Assembly: GCA_910580225.1 (NCBI GenBank)
Contig: CAJTXE010000071.1
Coordinates: 1-13,232 of the forward strand
Reading direction: 5' to 3'
DNA length: 13,232 nucleotides
From: an uncultured Acetatifactor sp.
GTDB lineage: Bacteria > Bacillota > Clostridia > Lachnospirales > Lachnospiraceae
Shown here: piece after piece, positions 6,376 through 13,232 of the stretch
How positions within the stretch are numbered: the stretch's first letter is position 1
Layout of the letters: each line of letters opens with the position of its first letter
Position numbers and translations under genes: made by a program
The notes under the pieces: generated by a model
Seen by the model: only the letters and a program-made list of their open reading frames with translations
Database searches by the model: none
Told to the model about the DNA's origin: nothing

Positions 6376-6942
6376 ATGAGAAAACGGTTTAATGTGACAG
6401 GTCTGTGCATACCTCAAAAGCATTATATGGTTAATCTGGCACAGCGATTGGCCCAGATAAAGGAAATGGTAGACGAGGGAGCATATTTCACCATCCATCG
6501 TGCCAGACAATATGGAAAGACCACATTGCTTTATGCACTGGAATCTTATCTGAAGGCAGACTATGTGGTAATAAGCATAGATTTCCAGAAATTGGGTACT
6601 GCAAAATACGAAAACGAAAATCGTTTTGCGCTTTCCTTTGCTGACTTTTTTATGCGGGAACTGGCCAGAAACGGGCAGCCGGATGTCCCGGATGTAAACA
6701 GGGAAACGGAAACATTGCGGAAGATCTGTCAAAGCAGGGATAGTTCTTATTCGCTCTATGAATTGTTTGAGAATTTAAACCGGATCTGCGAGGTTTCGCC
6801 CAGGCCGGTTGTGCTGATGATAGATGAGGCGGACAGCGCCTCTGACAACCAGGTATTCCAAAGTCATTTTATCATACGGGATTTGGACATACTAGGGAAG
6901 TTCGGCAGACTGGATTTTGAATTGCCTGTAATCAGGGAATGA
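6376..6942 (+). pseudogene. Truncated AAA-ATPase_like protein with an unrelated tail
   Basis: The 188-residue product starts like the AAA-ATPase_like family that normally carries a C-terminal PD-(D/E)XK nuclease-like domain (PF09820/DUF1703 type). FNVTGLCIPQKHYMV is followed by a Walker A-like HRARQYGKTTLL (41-52) and Walker B VVLMIDEADSAS (144-155). Family resemblance stops at DNQVF (157-161, codon ending at 6858). The last 27 residues (QSHFIIRDLDILGKFGRL and DFELPVIRE) do not fit the family, and the sensor regions and nuclease part are absent. Full-length members are roughly 500 or more residues, so this is a 3'-truncated gene fused in frame to another sequence. Start choice: AAAGGAGG (6358-6365) lies 10 bases before the ATG at 6376; a TTG at 6343 is less likely. 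The TGA (6940-6942) lies 17 bases before the J-protein start, so translation may still be coupled. Confidence 0.65.
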
Positions 6943-6959
6943 AGGAAGGGACAGAAGAC

Positions 6960-9900
6960 ATGAACGATATATGGAGCATATTGGAAATAAAGGCCACAGA
7001 CGATAAAAAAGCCATTCGAAAAGCCTTTGCGGCGCAGTCCAGGCTTCACCATCCGGAGGAAGAACCGGAATATTTTGCGGCGCTGAACCAGGCCTACAAA
7101 GCGGCCCTTGACTATGCTGCAGGAGGAGAAAATGCCGCTGTTCCCACAGACAATTCCGCTGATGACAGCAGGTCTGCCTTGGACAAAAACAGCACATTTG
7201 TACCTGTGGGATTCAATGGAAAGACAGGCAAAGAGAAGAAAGAAATTCTTCTGGAAAAGGCACAAGAAAAAGCGGAAAATCAAATACAAAACAACGGAAA
7301 AATGAATGAGACGCCGGAGGAAAATGAGGACAAAAAACAGGGTGAGGGACCCCTTTCTTTACTGGACCGCCTTGACCAGGCAGCGGAACAGGCTGTAAAA
7401 AGAAGCAGGGAGACAGGCGCCCTTCGGGATTTCATTGCCCTTTTTGAGAATCCAAAACAGGCCAGGCAGGCGGATACCTGGAAACGTTTTTTCCTGTCAG
7501 AAGCTTTTCTGCAGGAGCAGTTCTCGGAGGAATTTGCAAAAGGCCTGCTTGCCTATTTAGCAGAACAGACTCTCTGCCCGGGGGATAATCTTCCCATGTA
7601 CTTTCTGCAGGAACTGGCGGTGGCATATGCTTTTATTCCCCATTTTGCAGGCGAAGAATACTTTGACGGCCTGAAATATCCCAAGGAATGGTACAAGGTT
7701 TCCGTGGAAAATACCTTTCCCGCCAGAAGATATGCCGCCGAAATTTTTAACAGACAGGGGCGGGACTGTGACCTGAAATCCATGACAAACCGCATTCTCC
7801 GGCAGCCCGGCAACAAGGTGCGCCACAATGCTTTTTCCGACTATCTGACAATGAAGGAGATGAACAGGGACGGACGGCTTACGGACCGGGAGAAAGAAAC
7901 CTGGCAGCATGTTTTGGGGGCTTGTCAGCCTTATTATCTGTATGAGCGCAATGGAAAGAAACCGGGAACCGCGGACTACGAGTCCCGCAGTGAATCCGTA
8001 GTTAAGCTTTATGTGCAATGGCTGAAGGATGAGCAGCCCCCCAGGGAGGTGCTGTTGTTTCTCTATAAAAAACTGAACTTAAAAGACCTGGAGCGAAGCA
8101 GTACCAGGGGACTTTACAGCGCGCTGAAAGCAGAAGTCCTGCGCCTGTGTCCCCAGGCGGAAGAGATTCTGTTCGGAGAGGACGGCAAGGAGCAGCGCAT
8201 TGTAAAGCTCTACAAAACCTATGCTTCCATCATCAATGCCAACCAGAACAATTACGACAAATTCATCTATGAAGAGACGCCGGAAATCAGGGATAGGGTC
8301 AATGCCTTTTTTGCGCTGCCCGATTGGGAGCAGCTAAAGGGAGAGAAGGCGCTGTTTGAGCGGATTTACGGCACCTCTAAAAGGATTGTGATGCCCCGGA
8401 CTGCGGCGGAAACCCTGGTCAGGCACCTGACGGAAGGAGACTTTCCGGAGCCGGAACGGACGGAGTTGATTGAGAGCCTGCTGCGCTCCCTTTCCACGGA
8501 AAGAATGTGCCGGGAACTGGATTATCGCTGTGAAATAACCTTAAGCTCCAGGGACCTTGGGGACATCGGGGGCAATCCGGATTTCTGGCAGTATTTTCTC
8601 ATGCGGGGCTTTGGTTTCCGCCATGGAAACGTTCGGGGAAACTGGGAAGAGGACTTTGTTTATGTGATGGACGGTCAGTGCTATCTGCCCGCCTACATCA
8701 ATTATATTTATGCACCGTCCCGGGAGTGGCAGAGGCGTTTTACAGGCTTTGACCCGGAGAAGGAGGAGACAGGGGAGCCGGTGAGCCTGGTCTGTCCCAT
8801 GCCAGGAAACAGGAGCCTTAGGGTGGAATTTCATTATCGTTATTGCCTGTACTTTGTGGACGGAATACAGGCAGACAGTCCTGTTCTGACCTTTTCCCAG
8901 TTGCAGGAATATGCGGAAAGCCTGAACAAGCCCCAGGAATTTTTCTTTCTTCTGGCAGTCACCGCCATTGAGGATTCCAACAGAGGCGCTGCCCGGAAGC
9001 TGATTGAAGACTGGCTGAAACGGATTCCCCTGCATGCGTTTCTCGTTCCCACCGTGGCCCGACTGTTGGCCGCCGACAATGACCGCATCCCCGGCACAGT
9101 AACGGATTCCTGGGACCTGTCCGGCGGGGAGGGGCATGTTCTCGGAAAAAACATAGAGTGCTCTGCCTTGTCAGATGGGGAAACAGGAGAAAAGATGCCC
9201 ACGGAAAATACCGCACCGGGAACCGGAACACAGGACCGGGGGGCGGAAGAAGAGAGAGAAGTAGACAAGAGCACACAAGACAAGAGCACAGAAGACAAGA
9301 GTGCAGAAGACAAGAGCACAGAAGATAAGAGCACAGAAGATAAGGTGGAGGCTGTCTTGTACAGCGAACAGGAACGGTTTTGCTTTCGGGCGGTTGTATC
9401 GAAAAAGGGATTCAGCATCTGGCGGCAGATGGATTACGGATGGCAGGATATCATATTCCGCAGGGGGGAATTGGGCTGGCGGAAATGGGAGGAATACACC
9501 TGGGAGGAATACAGGCTGTACTGTGAAACACAGAAGCAGATAGGGGAGAAGGCATCAGAGAGCAAAGGCCCGGAGAATGACATTCTGACAGACAGTGGAG
9601 ATGTCATGCCTCTTCCTATATCATGTTCTGCGCTGTCTACAGATAGCCCCCAGGGAAGGAAGGCGGCCGCCATAAATGCCCTGCAAAATCTGCGGCAGCC
9701 CAAGCCCAAGGTGCGCGCCTCATATTCCTTAGAGGGCATGGATGTGGCACAGAAAGCGGCAAAAATTCTGGAAGTAATGGGCTGCATTGAAAACATGGAG
9801 GGATACTGCGTGCTTCGGTACGGAGCGAAAAAGGAAAAGCGCCACGACAGGATATTCTATGGTGTGCGCGCACCCTTTGGTTTTGATCTGAAGGCCCATT

Positions 9901-10901
9901 CTCCGGTATATGTGAGAAGCAGAGATTTCCTGATGTCGTCTTCTGATACCAAGATAAAGGAACCCAAGATTCTGGTGGGGCGTTTCGGATGGGGCTTCAA
10001 ATATTCGCCCCGTTCCGATTATGGTCCCATGTATGTCTACCAGGGGGAAAGCGGCAGATTCTATGCCTATGGCGCCATTCGCATGCACCGGGCGGACAGC
10101 CTGGAACAGCTGTTGGAGGACTTTTTCCGGCAGGAATGGGAGGGCGTCACGGAGGTGGAGACATATGAAGGCTGTCTTACCGTGTCCCGGCTTGACCACA
10201 GACTGGAATACTGCTATACAGAGGAGGATATGCATCGGTCCATGGGCAGCCTGACGGACACTGCCGCGGATAAATTTACCCTGTTTGGCGGATATGGCAT
10301 GTGGAAGGCGTTTGTCCGGTGGATGGATGAGCTGCTGAATCCGGGGCTGCCCGCCTGGGTGAACCTGATTGTGGTAGGCTTTGACTGGGAAAATGGCGGT
10401 GCCCTGACATTTACCGGTGTCCATGAAGAGGAAAAAAGGGCCCATAGGGCGGAGTTGCAGGAAAAAGCTGACATGGACTTTGAGGAATGGGCAGATGATG
10501 AGGATTGGGAGGATGATGAGGATTGGGAGGATGATGAGGACTGGGTGGATGAGGACGAACCAAAGTCAGACGAACAGGACATGAAGGAACCGGAGTTGGA
10601 TGAACTGTATAAGAACGAATCAGAAGAAGAACCCCATGAGAATGAACCAGATATGAATGAATCAGACATGGATGAATCAGACATGGATGCGCCGTACATA
10701 AATGAACCCGCAGAGCAGAACAGCGGCCTGCAGAACAATGTATATCTTCCCCAGGCGCCCCTGCTGATATGGGCCAGGGGGATGGACAGAATGGAGAGAG
10801 GGGAGTTCCTTGCCAATGCCATGCAGTGGTATGTGGACTGCGGCAGATTTGCCGAAAAGACAGGCGGCAGAAACATTAAGATAGCGGTAAACAGATTTTA
10901 A
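6960..10901 (+). CDS. Giant divergent J-domain protein (1313 residues), likely HscC partner
   Basis: Residues 1-53 form a short J-like domain: MNDIWSILEIKATDDKKAIR, a basic helix, the loop tripeptide HPE (31-33) where HPD is standard, then EEEPEYFAALNQAYKAAL. J domains recruit Hsp70 and stimulate its ATPase. This compact form recalls the DjlB/DjlC class that serves HscC in Escherichia coli, but no membrane anchor is seen. After a charged linker (about 55-125) comes a helical, aromatic-rich region (about 130-745) containing ALRDFIALFENPKQA and WKRFFLSEAFL. A DKSTE repeat linker follows (769-796), then a YSEQERFCFRAVV block and a mixed alpha/beta region (about 915-1160). A very acidic segment (about 1165-1255) precedes a conserved-looking end (LLIWARGMDRMERGEF). 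The ATG at 6960 follows AAGGAAGGG (6942-6950) by 9 bases; an ATG at 6939 would add 7 residues. The outer domains match no family I know and probably bind clients. Confidence 0.75.
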   Translation: MNDIWSILEIKATDDKKAIRKAFAAQSRLHHPEEEPEYFAALNQAYKAALDYAAGGENAAVPTDNSADDSRSALDKNSTFVPVGFNGKTGKEKKEILLEKAQEKAENQIQNNGKMNETPEENEDKKQGEGPLSLLDRLDQAAEQAVKRSRETGALRDFIALFENPKQARQADTWKRFFLSEAFLQEQFSEEFAKGLLAYLAEQTLCPGDNLPMYFLQELAVAYAFIPHFAGEEYFDGLKYPKEWYKVSVENTFPARRYAAEIFNRQGRDCDLKSMTNRILRQPGNKVRHNAFSDYLTMKEMNRDGRLTDREKETWQHVLGACQPYYLYERNGKKPGTADYESRSESVVKLYVQWLKDEQPPREVLLFLYKKLNLKDLERSSTRGLYSALKAEVLRLCPQAEEILFGEDGKEQRIVKLYKTYASIINANQNNYDKFIYEETPEIRDRVNAFFALPDWEQLKGEKALFERIYGTSKRIVMPRTAAETLVRHLTEGDFPEPERTELIESLLRSLSTERMCRELDYRCEITLSSRDLGDIGGNPDFWQYFLMRGFGFRHGNVRGNWEEDFVYVMDGQCYLPAYINYIYAPSREWQRRFTGFDPEKEETGEPVSLVCPMPGNRSLRVEFHYRYCLYFVDGIQADSPVLTFSQLQEYAESLNKPQEFFFLLAVTAIEDSNRGAARKLIEDWLKRIPLHAFLVPTVARLLAADNDRIPGTVTDSWDLSGGEGHVLGKNIECSALSDGETGEKMPTENTAPGTGTQDRGAEEEREVDKSTQDKSTEDKSAEDKSTEDKSTEDKVEAVLYSEQERFCFRAVVSKKGFSIWRQMDYGWQDIIFRRGELGWRKWEEYTWEEYRLYCETQKQIGEKASESKGPENDILTDSGDVMPLPISCSALSTDSPQGRKAAAINALQNLRQPKPKVRASYSLEGMDVAQKAAKILEVMGCIENMEGYCVLRYGAKKEKRHDRIFYGVRAPFGFDLKAHSPVYVRSRDFLMSSSDTKIKEPKILVGRFGWGFKYSPRSDYGPMYVYQGESGRFYAYGAIRMHRADSLEQLLEDFFRQEWEGVTEVETYEGCLTVSRLDHRLEYCYTEEDMHRSMGSLTDTAADKFTLFGGYGMWKAFVRWMDELLNPGLPAWVNLIVVGFDWENGGALTFTGVHEEEKRAHRAELQEKADMDFEEWADDEDWEDDEDWEDDEDWVDEDEPKSDEQDMKEPELDELYKNESEEEPHENEPDMNESDMDESDMDAPYINEPAEQNSGLQNNVYLPQAPLLIWARGMDRMERGEFLANAMQWYVDCGRFAEKTGGRNIKIAVNRF
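9264..9344 (+). repeat. In-frame 15-base tandem repeat (DKSTE) in the J-protein gene
   Basis: Five and a third copies of a GACAAGAGCACAGAA-type unit run from 9264 with small changes (ACACAA in copy 1, GTGCAGAA in copy 3, GATAAG in copies 5 and 6). They encode DKST(Q/E) and DKSAE repeats from residue 769. The unit is a multiple of three, so copy-number change would keep the frame. It forms a charged, probably disordered linker between folded blocks. Confidence 0.9.
10494..10547 (+). repeat. In-frame 18-base tandem repeat (DDEDWE) in the J-protein gene
   Basis: Three copies of GATGATGAGGATTGGGAG, the last ending GGACTGGGTG, encode DDEDWE/V from residue 1179. The surrounding segment (to about 10715) is also acidic, with a second degenerate 15-base unit, GACATGGATGAATCA (10665-10695 area), encoding DMDES. 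Together they give a long, negatively charged tract near the C-terminus. Confidence 0.85.
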
Positions 10902-10937
10902 TAGTGTTTCATAGCACAGGCTGTGAGGAGGAAGAAT

Positions 10938-12236
10938 ATGCTAAAGTGGAAAGAAGAATATACATATGAGGGTGGCTGTCCGGCTGTATGCCTGTATAAC
11001 ACAGGTTCGATGGTGGCGGATGACAGCCGTGGTGCCACAGCAGATGACAGTCCCATGTTGTTGGTGACGGGCACTGACGAGAAGGAATATGGGGCATACC
11101 TTGATAAGCTGTGCAGAATGGGTTTTGTAAAGTCCTTTGAGAATCATACTGCTGCTGTGGACTGCTGCCAGTTAAGAAAAGATGGTGTGTTGCTTTATGC
11201 ATATTATACGCGCGCGTCGGGAGAAGTGCGTGTCATTGAGGACAGGGCTTCCATAGCGCTTGATGATTTTTCCTATACCTGCGATATCAGGGACTCGGCA
11301 GAGATCTATCAATACGGGCTTTATTATGACCCCCAAAACGGCCATAGCCCAACTACGATCAACTGCGGGATGTTCTATATAATCCGGCTGGCTGATAACA
11401 AGCTGGTTTTAATTGACGGGGGACATTGCCTGCAATGTTCTGCGGAAGCAGTAGAGGGGATGTACCGTTTTCTGCACAGGATTACCGGTATTGCGGAAGG
11501 AGATAAGATCCATATTGCGGCATGGATTTTCACACATGCTCACGATGATCATATGGCGGCGTGCATAAGGCTGCTGCGGACATATCCGGAAAGTTTTGTA
11601 CTGGAGCGGGTGATGTACAATTTTCCGCCTTTTACGGTGCATCCTGATGATTCGGATGTCCTTGTGCTGAAGGAAACACTGCGGGATTTCTGTCCGGGTG
11701 TTAAGTGCCTGAAGCTTCACAATGGTCAGGTCATCGCATTGGCAAATATTCGCTTTGATGTACTGTATGCTCATGAAGATGCAGTGACGCGGGAGAATCC
11801 AGAGGTATTTCCGTTTCGTGATTTCAATTGTACTTCCGTTATCTTGAAAATGACGACCGGAAATGGTACTGTCATGTGGCTTGGAGATACAAATGTAGAG
11901 ACGGAGGAACTGGTACTTGAGACGGTTCCGGCCAGGCTGTGGAAGGCGGATGTGGTGCAGGTTTCGCATCATTGCTTTAACTGCCTTTCGCGCCTGTATC
12001 CTGCTATCGATGCGGATTATGCTATGCTGCCCAACAGCTATTATGGAGGACATACAGCGGAGAACATTGATAAGCTGGAGGACGTAGTGAACTGTTTGTC
12101 CTCTCCCGACAATATCTGGTATGGGGACAGGACAACAGGTTTCCGTTTTGAGGACGGAATATACCGGGTAATTCTGGAAGAGGCGTGCGTGGGCGGAGAG
12201 CATGACGGCACAAATCTTTATGGTGTACAGATTTAA
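10938..12236 (+). CDS. MBL-fold metallo-hydrolase with N-terminal accessory domain
   Basis: This 432-residue protein carries a metallo-beta-lactamase fold. THAHDDHMA at 199-207 contains HxHxDH (His200, His202, Asp204, His205), LGDTN (315-319) supplies Asp317, and SHH (343-345) supplies a later histidine. Strands typical of the fold precede the metal motif (LVLIDGGH, 156-163). The first 110 residues form a separate domain (CPAVCLYNTGSMV, then LLVTGTDEKEYGAYLDKLCR) that I do not recognise. The arrangement resembles ComEC-type or other uncharacterised MBL hydrolases; nuclease, phosphodiesterase or lactonase activity are all possible. There is no signal peptide or membrane segment. The ATG at 10938 follows AGGAGG by 6 bases; an upstream GTG at 10923 overlaps that site and is rejected. 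It lies 36 bases after the J-protein gene with no terminator between, so it is probably the last gene of the series. Confidence 0.8.
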   Translation: MLKWKEEYTYEGGCPAVCLYNTGSMVADDSRGATADDSPMLLVTGTDEKEYGAYLDKLCRMGFVKSFENHTAAVDCCQLRKDGVLLYAYYTRASGEVRVIEDRASIALDDFSYTCDIRDSAEIYQYGLYYDPQNGHSPTTINCGMFYIIRLADNKLVLIDGGHCLQCSAEAVEGMYRFLHRITGIAEGDKIHIAAWIFTHAHDDHMAACIRLLRTYPESFVLERVMYNFPPFTVHPDDSDVLVLKETLRDFCPGVKCLKLHNGQVIALANIRFDVLYAHEDAVTRENPEVFPFRDFNCTSVILKMTTGNGTVMWLGDTNVETEELVLETVPARLWKADVVQVSHHCFNCLSRLYPAIDADYAMLPNSYYGGHTAENIDKLEDVVNCLSSPDNIWYGDRTTGFRFEDGIYRVILEEACVGGEHDGTNLYGVQI

Positions 12237-12269
12237 CATATTTTGATTATTTTCATAAGGATTTTGTAA

Positions 12270-12302
12270 TACCCCTCTTTTGAATAAGAGGGGTACTTTT
12301 TT
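12270..12302 (+). terminator. Strong intrinsic terminator ending the plus-strand series
   Basis: TACCCCTCTT (12270-12279) pairs perfectly with AAGAGGGGTA (12286-12295) around a 6-base loop and is followed by C and six T (12297-12302). It lies 34 bases after the MBL gene. No comparable hairpin with a T-tract was noticed between 2392 and 12236. It may also act weakly on the convergent transporter gene, although the minus-strand side has no clean T run. Confidence 0.9.
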
Positions 12303-12334
12303 CCTTAAAATGTTAAAGTTTTTTGAATTAAAGA

Positions 12335-13057
12335 TCAGCGGCTTTCTGTGTAAGTGGGAACCGCCTGTTTTTTCCGGTGCAGGTACCGTGCCAGATACAC
12401 GAAGGGTGTGTCCGCAATGCTTGTGACCACAAAAATAATATAGCTGGCGACAGCAATGGAAACCAGTGTCTTTGTGTCATAGGTGCCCAAAAATGCGCCC
12501 CATGTGAACAGGACTGTGTTCAGAAGCTGGGATACCAGAGTGGAGCCATTGTTCCGGAGCCACAGGAATTTCTTGGAGTCTCCGAATTTGCTTTTGGTGA
12601 ACGCCCACCATTTATGATAGGCCCACACATCGAAAAGCTGGACAATGACGTATACAATAATGCCTACCGCCATTAAGCGGGGGGTATTGGAGAAGACTGT
12701 GCGGATGGCCGGGGTTGCAAAATCACTTTCATTCGGCACATACAGCATCCAGGACTGGCTTAAGAAAATGAAAATGACTGAAGTGGCAATCCCAAGGTAA
12801 ACCGCAGTCTGGGCGGCTTTTTTCCCATAAAGCTCGCTCAAAATGTCCGTTACCAGAAAAGTTGAGGCAAACAGGATATTGCCCAGCGTCATTTCCATGC
12901 CGAAAGCAGTTACCATAATCAAAACTTCAATGTTTGCCGCAATAGTAGCCAGCACAGTCCACAAATACAGCCCCTGCTCCCGAAACAGCCAGAATAGGAA
13001 TACGACTGTGGAAAAAGTAAGGACTAAGGATACCAATAAAAGAATTTCATTCTGCAT
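12335..13057 (-). CDS. yhhQ: Queuosine precursor transporter (QPTR/YhhQ family)
   Basis: This is a 240-residue integral membrane protein with about six hydrophobic helices. It shows hallmarks of the YhhQ/QPTR (ECF-like vitamin uptake) family: TIAANIEVLIMV near residues 38-49, LFASTFLVTDILSELYGKK (about 62-80), VQLFDVWAYHKWW (about 138-150) and LRNNGSTLVSQLLNTVLFTW (about 166-185). The family imports preQ0, preQ1 or queuine for tRNA wobble-base modification. The full family length is present. GGAGGAG (13067-13073 on the plus-strand numbering) lies 9 bases before the ATG. The start codon lies within the last codons of the upstream gene, an 11-base overlap, indicating translational coupling. No terminator of its own is seen except possible use of the hairpin at 12270-12302. 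Any preQ1 riboswitch would lie upstream, outside the window. Confidence 0.9.
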   Translation of the reverse strand: MQNEILLLVSLVLTFSTVVFLFWLFREQGLYLWTVLATIAANIEVLIMVTAFGMEMTLGNILFASTFLVTDILSELYGKKAAQTAVYLGIATSVIFIFLSQSWMLYVPNESDFATPAIRTVFSNTPRLMAVGIIVYVIVQLFDVWAYHKWWAFTKSKFGDSKKFLWLRNNGSTLVSQLLNTVLFTWGAFLGTYDTKTLVSIAVASYIIFVVTSIADTPFVYLARYLHRKKQAVPTYTESR

Positions 13058-13232
13058 GTTCTACAACTCCTCCTACGCCGAATGCAGTATTTTCCATTAA
13101 AATATCTACCCGGCTGTTTTCTATGTATTTTGGATAAAGTTCCCTGGTGAAATCTGCAATGACACGTGGGTCTGGCTTGATGGGCTTTTTGTTTTCCTGC
13201 ATAATGTTGATGCAGACCCGCTCAAAATAGGC
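13047..13232 (-). CDS. C-terminal 61 residues of an unidentified gene, cut by the window edge
   Basis: An open frame enters from the window end on the minus strand and stops at TGA (13047-13049). It encodes AYFERVCINIMQENKKPIKP, then DPRVIADFTRELYPKYIE and NSRVDILMENTAFGVGGVVE followed by HAE. The composition is that of a genuine soluble protein and it overlaps the transporter start by 11 bases, so the two are very likely one operon. I do not recognise the family from this tail. Because its partner imports queuosine precursors, a queuosine salvage or tRNA-modification enzyme is a reasonable guess (for example the QueK or QueL type described in Clostridioides difficile), but nothing in the fragment proves it. 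Confidence 0.6.
   Translation of the reverse strand, partial: AYFERVCINIMQENKKPIKPDPRVIADFTRELYPKYIENSRVDILMENTAFGVGGVVEHAE

Noticed and set aside
9264..9344. Short regular repeats considered as a CRISPR array
   Set aside because: The 15-base units are directly adjacent without spacers and are translated in frame.
9729..10445. 238-codon open frame on the minus strand inside the J-protein gene
   Set aside because: No ribosome binding site or recognisable domain; the plus frame is continuous across it.
11409..12239. 276-codon open frame on the minus strand opposite the MBL gene
   Set aside because: The plus strand encodes intact metal-binding motifs here, while the minus peptide is rich in Ile, His and Arg without family signals.
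1..13232. Insertion sequences, tRNA, rRNA, integrase or attachment sites
   Set aside because: None was seen on either strand; apart from the listed repeats there is no terminal inverted repeat pair or transposase-like protein.

Overview
The window looks like a chromosomal segment of a gut-type Clostridia, most likely Lachnospiraceae. The reasons are strong GGAGG-type ribosome binding sites before most genes, the gene families present (SdpI-like membrane protein, AAA-ATPase_like protein, DUF4932-like metalloprotein, QPTR-type transporter), and moderate base composition. This is inference; there is no rRNA or marker gene to name a species.

Layout. Bases 1-2200 are visibly AT-rich. They hold a frameshifted remnant (94-245), a small P-loop kinase-like gene (261-737), a convergent minus-strand gene for a DUF4932-like HExxH metalloprotein (819-1835), and a possible short gene remnant on the minus strand (1905-2042). 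From about 2200 the sequence becomes more GC-rich and seven genes run on the plus strand with short gaps or overlaps: an HscC-like Hsp70 (2392-4149), a nucleotidyltransferase protein overlapping it (4140-5210), a small SdpI-like membrane protein (5360-5713), a cytidine-deaminase-like protein (5811-6245), a truncated AAA-ATPase_like gene (6376-6942), a 1313-residue J-domain protein (6960-10901) and an MBL-fold hydrolase (10938-12236). A strong intrinsic terminator (12270-12302) closes the series. The right end carries, on the minus strand, a queuosine precursor transporter (12335-13057) whose start overlaps the end of an upstream gene cut by the window edge.

How they may work together. The central point is the pairing of an HscC-family Hsp70 with a very large, divergent J-domain protein in one gene series. 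In Escherichia coli, HscC (Hsc62) works with its own J proteins of the DjlB/DjlC type, encoded next to it. Here the J protein is far larger, its HPD tripeptide reads HPE, and acidic and DKSTE-type tandem repeats split it into blocks. No GrpE gene is present. The genes between and after the pair (nucleotidyltransferase, membrane protein, deaminase, metallo-hydrolase) have nucleotide-chemistry or membrane themes. They could be clients, effectors or passengers of a dedicated chaperone system; the sequence does not settle which.
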